Assembly (NCBI GenBank): GCA_029262855.1
Contig: JAJCYP010000048.1
Location: 1-44,828, forward strand
Length of the DNA: 44,828 nucleotides
From: Bacteroidota bacterium
GTDB taxonomy: Bacteria; Bacteroidota; Rhodothermia; Rhodothermales; UBA10348
Direction: 5' to 3'
In this document: piece after piece, positions 39,974-44,828 of the stretch
Layout: the number at the start of each line of letters is the position of its first letter
How positions within the stretch are numbered: the first letter of the stretch is position 1
Notes under the pieces: model-generated
Told to the model about the DNA's origin: nothing
What the model saw: only the letters and a program-made list of their open reading frames with translations
Databases searched by the model: none
Translations under genes and position numbers: made by a program

Positions 39974-40854
39974 TCGCCTCCCGCCCCGCCATTCAATTCT
40001 CCGGCTCCCTGCAGCTCACGTTCCGTGAGCTCTGGTCCACCTATGTCACCCTTGGGCTGTTCGTGGTCAGCACCATCTGCTGGCTCTTCCTGACCTTTGC
40101 CATGAATCTGGATGTGGTCGAGGGCTCGGTGGCCGCGCTGCGCATTTTCGGCTTCGAGTCGACGCCGACCGACCACATCCGGGATCCGGAAACGGGCGAG
40201 TGGATGTCCCAGAGCATGGGGCTGGACAAGCTTGTGGTGGGCATCCAGTCTTTTGTGTTCGGTGCTTCCTATTTCCTCGGCACGCTCCTGGGCATCTTCG
40301 CCGCAGCGCCGCTCACCGCCAGTCTCGTCACCGAGTCCCGCATCGGGCTCCTGCTCTCCAAGCCGCTCTCCCGCCATCGCTTCCTGGCGGGGCATGTGCT
40401 GGGCGTGTTTGCCACCGTGCTGCTGCTGTCCACCTACCTCGTCCTCTCCGTCTGGCTGGTCCTCTCGCTCAAGACCGGCATCTGGGTCCCTTCCTTCCTG
40501 CTGGCCATCCCCATCATCACACTGATGTTCGGCGTGATGTACAGCGTCGTCCTGCTGGTGGTCGTCATCACGGGCAGTTCCGGCTTTGCCCTAGTGACCT
40601 CGTACGGACTCATTTTCATCAGCTTCATTCTTGCGGCGCAGGAGCAGATCCTGACGCAACTGATCACCCCCGGCAAGGAAATCTTCCTGGGGCTTTATTA
40701 CCTGTTGCCCAACTTCATCGAGGCCGTCCCCTTCGCCGTGCAACTCGTCGAGGGAGATCCCGTTCAGAATTGGGTTCCTATTACCTCATCGATCGTCTTT
40801 GGTGCGGTCGCATTTTTCGGTGCATTTCAATGGTTCTCAAGAAAGGACTTCTGA
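39970..40854 (+). CDS. ABC transporter permease (ABC-2 type)
   Basis: A 294-residue membrane protein partner of the ATPase upstream. Six or so hydrophobic segments, e.g. YVTLGLFVVSTICWLFLTFA, VFGASYFLGTLLGIFAAAPL, VLGVFATVLLLSTYLVLSVW, FLLAIPIITLMFGVMYSVVL and IVFGAVAFFGAFQWF. An inter-helix segment ESRIGLLLSKPLSRHRFL resembles the ABC-2 coupling helix. Start TTG 39970 overlaps the ATPase stop (TTGA). Substrate unknown. Confidence 0.82.
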   Translation: MIASRPAIQFSGSLQLTFRELWSTYVTLGLFVVSTICWLFLTFAMNLDVVEGSVAALRIFGFESTPTDHIRDPETGEWMSQSMGLDKLVVGIQSFVFGASYFLGTLLGIFAAAPLTASLVTESRIGLLLSKPLSRHRFLAGHVLGVFATVLLLSTYLVLSVWLVLSLKTGIWVPSFLLAIPIITLMFGVMYSVVLLVVVITGSSGFALVTSYGLIFISFILAAQEQILTQLITPGKEIFLGLYYLLPNFIEAVPFAVQLVEGDPVQNWVPITSSIVFGAVAFFGAFQWFSRKDF

Positions 40855-41741
40855 CGCTCGGACTCGCCGTCGCCCTCACGGGTTGCGTGCTGGAGGCCAA
40901 TTCGCCCATCACATCCCGGGCCTCCGAGGCGCAGGATCTCGTCCCGGAGACGGCAATTGCGGTGGCTTTTGCGGATGCCCGCGCCGTCATGGAGAACATG
41001 AACAGCGTCGTGGCGCTGGATGACTCCGGCGATGCGGCCGCGGCCTGGGATCAGGTGCGCGCGGCACTCGGGGCCATCAACATGGACATCGAACGTGACC
41101 TGGATTTTGTGGTGGCGTATGCGGAAAAGGACCGCTCCCCCGTCGTCTCGGCGGTCGGCTCATTCGACCTGCAGGCGATTGGCTCCTACCTGGCTGAGAA
41201 GATGCCAGAAGCCAAACGGACGGATCTGGACGGGCTGACTGTGTGGACCATGACCGAAGGCTTCGACCACGGCGCGCTCGGCATAACCGAGAATGGGTCA
41301 CGGATCATCGCGGCTCAGGACGCGGAGGCCATCCGACGGGCCCTGGACGTCCGCGGAGGCATCAATCTCGCCGAGATCGCTGGTCCCGCCATGAACAACG
41401 ACACCTGGGCTGTCGCGCTGGATGTGGATGCTTTCCTCGACAAGACCGGATACAGCGGCTCGGAAAATGAGCTCATCATGCGCTCGGTGGCCCATGTCGC
41501 CGCGGGAGGCTCACTGACCGCAGAGCAGGCGGCCGGCACAGTTGTGATGCATCCCACGGATGGCGTCGATGAAGACGATCTCGCCGCACTCGTGCGCGGG
41601 CTCATCGGTGCCATGCGTCTTCAAGAACTCCCTGCAGAAGTACGCGCTGAAGTAGAAAAGATTGACGTAGAATCAGTGGACGGTACTGTCGTGGTGACGG
41701 GCGCCGTCAATCGCGACCTTATTGAGTCACTGATTCGCTGA
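40830..41741 (+). CDS. Outer- or inner-membrane lipoprotein of unknown function
   Basis: A 303-residue protein with a lipoprotein signal: KKGLLTLGLAVALTGCVLEA, lipobox LTGC. The mature part alternates helix and strand (LVPETAIAVAFADARAVMEN, MDIERDLDFVVAYAEKDRSP, VTGAVNRDLIESLIR). No family is recognised with confidence; DUF3352-like adhesin-type proteins look similar. It starts 25 bases inside the permease gene and its stop overlaps the next start (TGATG), so it is tightly coupled on both sides. Confidence 0.7.
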   Translation: MVLKKGLLTLGLAVALTGCVLEANSPITSRASEAQDLVPETAIAVAFADARAVMENMNSVVALDDSGDAAAAWDQVRAALGAINMDIERDLDFVVAYAEKDRSPVVSAVGSFDLQAIGSYLAEKMPEAKRTDLDGLTVWTMTEGFDHGALGITENGSRIIAAQDAEAIRRALDVRGGINLAEIAGPAMNNDTWAVALDVDAFLDKTGYSGSENELIMRSVAHVAAGGSLTAEQAAGTVVMHPTDGVDEDDLAALVRGLIGAMRLQELPAEVRAEVEKIDVESVDGTVVVTGAVNRDLIESLIR

Positions 41742-42631
41742 TGATCTACAAGAGTGCGTCTGACATCGACTTCTCGGTGTCGGACCTTCCCGCTGTTGCG
41801 GGGCCCCGTCGGGTGCTGATGACCGCCCCGACCCATTTTCAGGTTGAGTACGTGATCAACCCGCATATGGCGGGACACATCGGTTCTGTTGACACGGCAG
41901 TGGCACACGACCAGTGGGCGACGCTCAAGAGCACCTACGACGGGATTGGCCTCGAGACCCACGTGCTCCAGGGCGCCGAGGGCCTGCCGGACATGGTGTT
42001 CTGCGCCAACCAGACCCTGCCCGTTCCGCCGGCTTCGGGCTTGCCCCCCCGGGTCATCCTGAGCCGGATGCAATCCAGGCACCGGAAGCCGGAGGTGCCG
42101 GCGTTCCAGCAATTTTTTGGCTCCCAGGGCTACGATGTCCACACGCTGCAGGAAGGCAAGGGCTCTTTCGAGGGCATGGGCGATGCCATTTGGCATCCGG
42201 GCCGACTCCTCCTCTGGGGCGGGTTCGGATTCCGGACCGACCCTGAGGTCTACATCAGACTCAGCGGGGCGCTCGAACTTCGAATCGTGCGGCTTCTGCT
42301 GGACGATCCGGACTTCTATCACTTGGACACCTGCTTTTCCGTACTGGACGAAGAGACCGTTCTCATCTATCCCGGCGCATTCGGCGAGGACGGACGCGGC
42401 ATGATCCGGAAGCTTTTCCCGCGTGTCCTCGAGGCACCGGAAGACGAATCGCGAAAGCTCTTCGCCTGCAATGCCCACTGTCCGGACCAGAAGCACGTCA
42501 TCATTCAGCAGGGCTGCCAGCGGACGGTCGCCCTCCTGCTGGAGGCCGGATTCGAGCCCATCGAAGTGGATACCAGCGAATTCCTGAAGGCCGGCGGGTC
42601 TGTGTTCTGCATGAAGCAGATGTTCTGGTAG
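41741..42631 (+). CDS. Dimethylargininase/arginine deiminase-related hydrolase (amidinotransferase family)
   Basis: A 296-residue guanidino-group-modifying enzyme. RRVLMTAPTHFQVEYVINPH at the start, PDMVFCANQTLPV (substrate-binding aspartate), KGSFEGMGDAIWHPGRLL, the catalytic histidine in FYHLDTCFSVLDEETVLIYP, and the nucleophilic cysteine in AGGSVFCMKQMFW at the C-terminus. Predicted to hydrolyse methylated arginine, arginine or related guanidines, giving citrulline. Overlaps the lipoprotein stop by one base. Why it is coupled to an ABC exporter is unclear. Confidence 0.87.
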   Translation: MIYKSASDIDFSVSDLPAVAGPRRVLMTAPTHFQVEYVINPHMAGHIGSVDTAVAHDQWATLKSTYDGIGLETHVLQGAEGLPDMVFCANQTLPVPPASGLPPRVILSRMQSRHRKPEVPAFQQFFGSQGYDVHTLQEGKGSFEGMGDAIWHPGRLLLWGGFGFRTDPEVYIRLSGALELRIVRLLLDDPDFYHLDTCFSVLDEETVLIYPGAFGEDGRGMIRKLFPRVLEAPEDESRKLFACNAHCPDQKHVIIQQGCQRTVALLLEAGFEPIEVDTSEFLKAGGSVFCMKQMFW

Positions 42632-42642
42632 AGCGGGTCCCG

Positions 42643-43130
42643 TCAGCGAAAAGCGACACTACGATGGACGCCACGCCCATCCTCGCGAGCCAGACTCCCG
42701 TCGCCGGACTCTCGAATCGCCCGCGAGCATGGCCCGTCTGCGCGGCGCCTGGAGACGGGGAGACGAGACCGGTAGTTCTCGAACCGGGGGAAGCATGGCG
42801 AGCCGCCAGGTTTCGCGTAGTCATCGGCGATGAGCAGATAGCCACCGTCGTTCGCGTACCGCCGGAGGATCCCGACAGTCTGCTCGAGAGATCCCAGCAC
42901 ATCGCCCAGTGCCGCGAACACCACCACATCGGCGGGTACCTGGGTTGGGTACCGCTCGGCGGCAGTCAAGATGTCTCCCTCGCCGAATGAACAGAGTCGT
43001 TCGACTCCCAGCCTTGCAGCCGCGCCCACACAATGCCGTATGAAGGGCTCGAAGAGATCGATACCGAAGACCGGCAGGTCGAGCTGCTTTGCGATGGCCA
43101 AAGAGACCGCACGACCGAGTCTTCGCGACC
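42643..43130 (-). pseudogene. Class I SAM methyltransferase, truncated at both ends
   Basis: About 150 codons on the minus strand. AVSLAIAKQLDLPVFGIDLF continues the SAM-binding motif, then RHCVGAAARLGVERLCSFGE, DVVVFAALGDVLGSLEQT, GGYLLIADDYAKPGG and CFPRFENY. The N-terminal strand of motif I is missing where the frame meets the SRPBCC fragment at a 16-bp repeat. After FENY the sequence loses resemblance to the family's C-terminal helices. A residual ORF opens at a TTG near 43101 but is unlikely to be functional. Confidence 0.65.
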
Positions 43131-43304
43131 TTGCATCACCCGGGTCTCCCGAAATTTGGTACCGACTCCCGACTGCTGATCGGTCAGGAACTCAACCTGC
43201 TTGATGTGGGGAACCGCAGCCTGAAAATTCCGCGGATCGGAAATCGTCTGGAATACCAGATCAATGGGCGCGGCAATCGTGCGGGAAACAACAACTGGTT
43301 TCAT
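43115..43304 (-). pseudogene. SRPBCC (START-like) domain protein, 5' fragment
   Basis: About 59 codons from ATG 43304: VVVSRTIAAPIDLVFQTISD, PRNFQAAVPHIKQVEFLTDQ and GVGTKFRETRVMQGRE. This is the first third of a polyketide-cyclase/ligand-binding START fold. It ends where the methyltransferase remnant begins, exactly in a 16-bp sequence repeated at 43375-43390. The frame runs out of the methyltransferase frame after the junction. Confidence 0.7.
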
Positions 43305-43390
43305 GGTCCGGGGCGGTCATGTGGCCTGGTCACGCGAACATTGATAGGGTAAGCATCCAAGGGGGCTCGGAACCCCGAGTCTTCGCGACC
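43115..43390. repeat. 16-bp direct repeat pair bracketing the SRPBCC fragment
   Basis: CCGAGTCTTCGCGACC lies at 43115-43130 and again at 43375-43390. The left copy coincides with the SRPBCC/methyltransferase junction, the right copy lies between the SRPBCC start and the permease gene. They look like the traces of a recombination or insertion event. Confidence 0.55.
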
Positions 43391-43421
43391 GCCTTTACCG
43401 AGCAGCCTGTCGGTCCGCAAG

Positions 43422-44828
43422 CTACTCAGATCTGAGCGTCGCCACCGGATCCATTAGCGCACATCGAATGGATTGATAGCTGACGGTCGCCCACGCAATC
43501 AGCAGGGTCACGATACCCGCGGCCAACAGGACACCCACGCCCAAGTCCACCCGGTAGGCAAAGTCTGCCAGCCAATCGTTCATGACCACATAGGCGATGG
43601 GTGCTGCGATCAAGAATGCAGCACCGACCAGGAGCAAGAACTCGCGGGACAGTAGCAGCGCCATCTGGGGCACCGAGGCACCGAGCACCTTTCGGATTCC
43701 GATTTCCTTGCCGCGCTGCTCGGCCGTGTACGAAGCCAGCCCGAATAGCCCGAGACAGGCAATGAACACGGCGACAAGCGCGAAGATATTGGACAGTGCG
43801 CCCAGCACGGTCTCATTGCGGTAGGACTCGTCGAACTCGTCGTCCATGAAGCGCAGGTTCAGCAGGTACTCCGGGTTGAACTGCGCGTACAGCCGCTCAA
43901 GCCCTGCCACCGCTTCCCGGGTCTTGCCCGCTTCCACCCTCACGTACATCGAGCCCCCGGTGTCGGGACGATGTCGGAAGATCACCGGGCGGATCGGGAA
44001 ATACATCGACCCCATGTGGAAGTCCTCCATCACGCCCACAATAGTGCCCGGCACATCCCAGAAAGTGATCTGCTGGCCCAGCGGATCCTCCATACCCATC
44101 GCCTCGGCCGCCTTCCAGTTGATGACGTAGTTCGTTGTGTCGGTGGCGAACTCCGGCGAAAAGTCGCGCCCCTGAGTCAACTGGATGCCCATCGTCTCCG
44201 TGAAGTCATACCCCACGGCGCCATTCCAGAACAGCGTGTTGTTCGATGGGTCTTTGCCCTCCCACTCAACCCCGATCGTGTCGTTGCCAATCTGCAGCGG
44301 ATTGATACTCGATGTGGAGACCGCTGCAATCCCTTCCACCCGCAGAAGCTCGCGCTTGAACGTCTCGTACTGGTCCCGAATCCCCCCTTCCAGCCGAACG
44401 ATCGCCACGTTGTCACGCTCGATCCCAAGGTCCTTGGTCTGGATGTAGTCCAGCTGCCGGTAGACGGTGAGCGTGCCTACGATCAAGACGATAGACATGG
44501 CGAATTGGATCACCACCAGCGCCTTCCGAAGCCCCGATCCGCGGCCCGACGCGGCCGTTTGCTTGCGAAATACGCCGGTCACCGAGAACGCCGACAGGTA
44601 CACGGCCGGGTAAGTGCCCGCCAAGAGACCGGTCCCAGCCGCGATCGCCAGAAAGAGGGCCAGGCTCGCGCCAAGGCTCGCCATGGAGACAGCCTTCCCG
44701 GTGAGTTCGTTGAAGCTCCCCAGCAATGCGGCCACCATCACCGCAGCAATCACGAAGGCCAGTGCGGCCTTCAGCAGCGACTCTCCCATGAACTGGGCCG
44801 CGAGGGACTCTCTGGTGGCCCCGATCGT
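43422..44828 (-). CDS. MacB/FtsX-type ABC transporter permease, partial at 5' end
   Basis: At least 469 codons, entering from the right window edge; the frame is open to 44828 (TIGATRESLAAQFMGESLL), so the true start is outside. Features: two FtsX-type membrane blocks with helices such as ALAFVIAAVMVAALLGSF and LALFLAIAAGTGLLAGTYPA, the LRKALVVIQFAMSIVLIVGT motif, and a large MacB periplasmic core (KDLGIERDNVAIVRLEGG, VGYDFTETMGIQLTQGRDFS). The C-terminal FtsX block is FALVAVFIACLGLFGLASYT, RGKEIGIRKVLGASVPQMAL. It probably moves lipids, lipoproteins or antibiotics with a LolD/MacB-type ATPase located elsewhere. Confidence 0.88.
   Translation of the reverse strand, partial: TIGATRESLAAQFMGESLLKAALAFVIAAVMVAALLGSFNELTGKAVSMASLGASLALFLAIAAGTGLLAGTYPAVYLSAFSVTGVFRKQTAASGRGSGLRKALVVIQFAMSIVLIVGTLTVYRQLDYIQTKDLGIERDNVAIVRLEGGIRDQYETFKRELLRVEGIAAVSTSSINPLQIGNDTIGVEWEGKDPSNNTLFWNGAVGYDFTETMGIQLTQGRDFSPEFATDTTNYVINWKAAEAMGMEDPLGQQITFWDVPGTIVGVMEDFHMGSMYFPIRPVIFRHRPDTGGSMYVRVEAGKTREAVAGLERLYAQFNPEYLLNLRFMDDEFDESYRNETVLGALSNIFALVAVFIACLGLFGLASYTAEQRGKEIGIRKVLGASVPQMALLLSREFLLLVGAAFLIAAPIAYVVMNDWLADFAYRVDLGVGVLLAAGIVTLLIAWATVSYQSIRCALMDPVATLRSE

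Overview
The window looks like a high-GC chromosome segment from a Bacteroidota-related bacterium, most likely of the Rhodothermales/Rhodothermota type. The reasons are a PorZ-like type IX secretion (T9SS) propeller protein, two further secreted proteins with T9SS-type C-terminal sorting tails, a choice-of-anchor-B/FG-GAP surface protein, and mostly weak Shine-Dalgarno signals in the core genes. The taxon is inferred from gene content only.

Region 1 (about 1-12.8 kb) is accessory DNA. On the minus strand it is a run of small gene units, most followed directly by a palindromic element with integron attC architecture: R'' box overlapping or abutting the stop codon, L''/L' arms forming a hairpin, and a GTTRRRY-like R' box. 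I count about 12 reasonable attC-like sites plus several degenerate ones, in a short class (about 48-62 bp) and a long class (about 115-128 bp). No integron integrase is visible, so this is best described as a CALIN, or the body of a sedentary chromosomal integron whose integrase has been lost or lies elsewhere. The cargo is dominated by toxin-antitoxin (TA) modules: mazEF, two phd/relE, an addiction-module/parE-like pair, hicAB, brnTA, higBA and a HicB-like orphan. The rest are envelope or secreted proteins: beta-barrels, a beta-lactamase-fold hydrolase, a small membrane protein and T9SS cargo. Several TA genes are broken, and one ORF is a chimera of two antitoxin families. Most TA cassettes carry their own inverted-repeat operator.

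Region 2 (13.1-13.9 kb) is the right-hand edge of the island: the C-terminal remnant of a large serine recombinase abuts the 3' end of tRNA-Glu(TTC), followed by tRNA-His(GTG), with terminators and one promoter.

Region 3 (14-36.4 kb) is ordinary core genome, mostly minus strand. It holds porZ with ribH, a choice-of-anchor-B protein, a PHP phosphoesterase, a divergent HIT/DUF72 pair, and a run of NhaC antiporter, cupin, upp and AGCS symporter. Then come an FtsE-like ATPase, pdxA with a methyltransferase, pepA and an NrnA-type phosphoesterase. A likely operon follows: TPR membrane protein, NtrC-type regulator, LolD-like ATPase, pdxH, SCP2 and a dienoyl-CoA-reductase-like SDR. pdxA and pdxH together indicate the deoxyxylulose-5-phosphate-dependent route to vitamin B6.

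Region 4 (36.7-42.6 kb) is plus strand: gapA and pgk (overlapping, lower glycolysis), then a translationally coupled set of ABC ATPase, ABC permease, lipoprotein and dimethylargininase-like hydrolase. The right end has a scrambled SRPBCC/methyltransferase remnant associated with 16-bp direct repeats and the C-terminal part of a MacB/FtsX-type permease running off the window.
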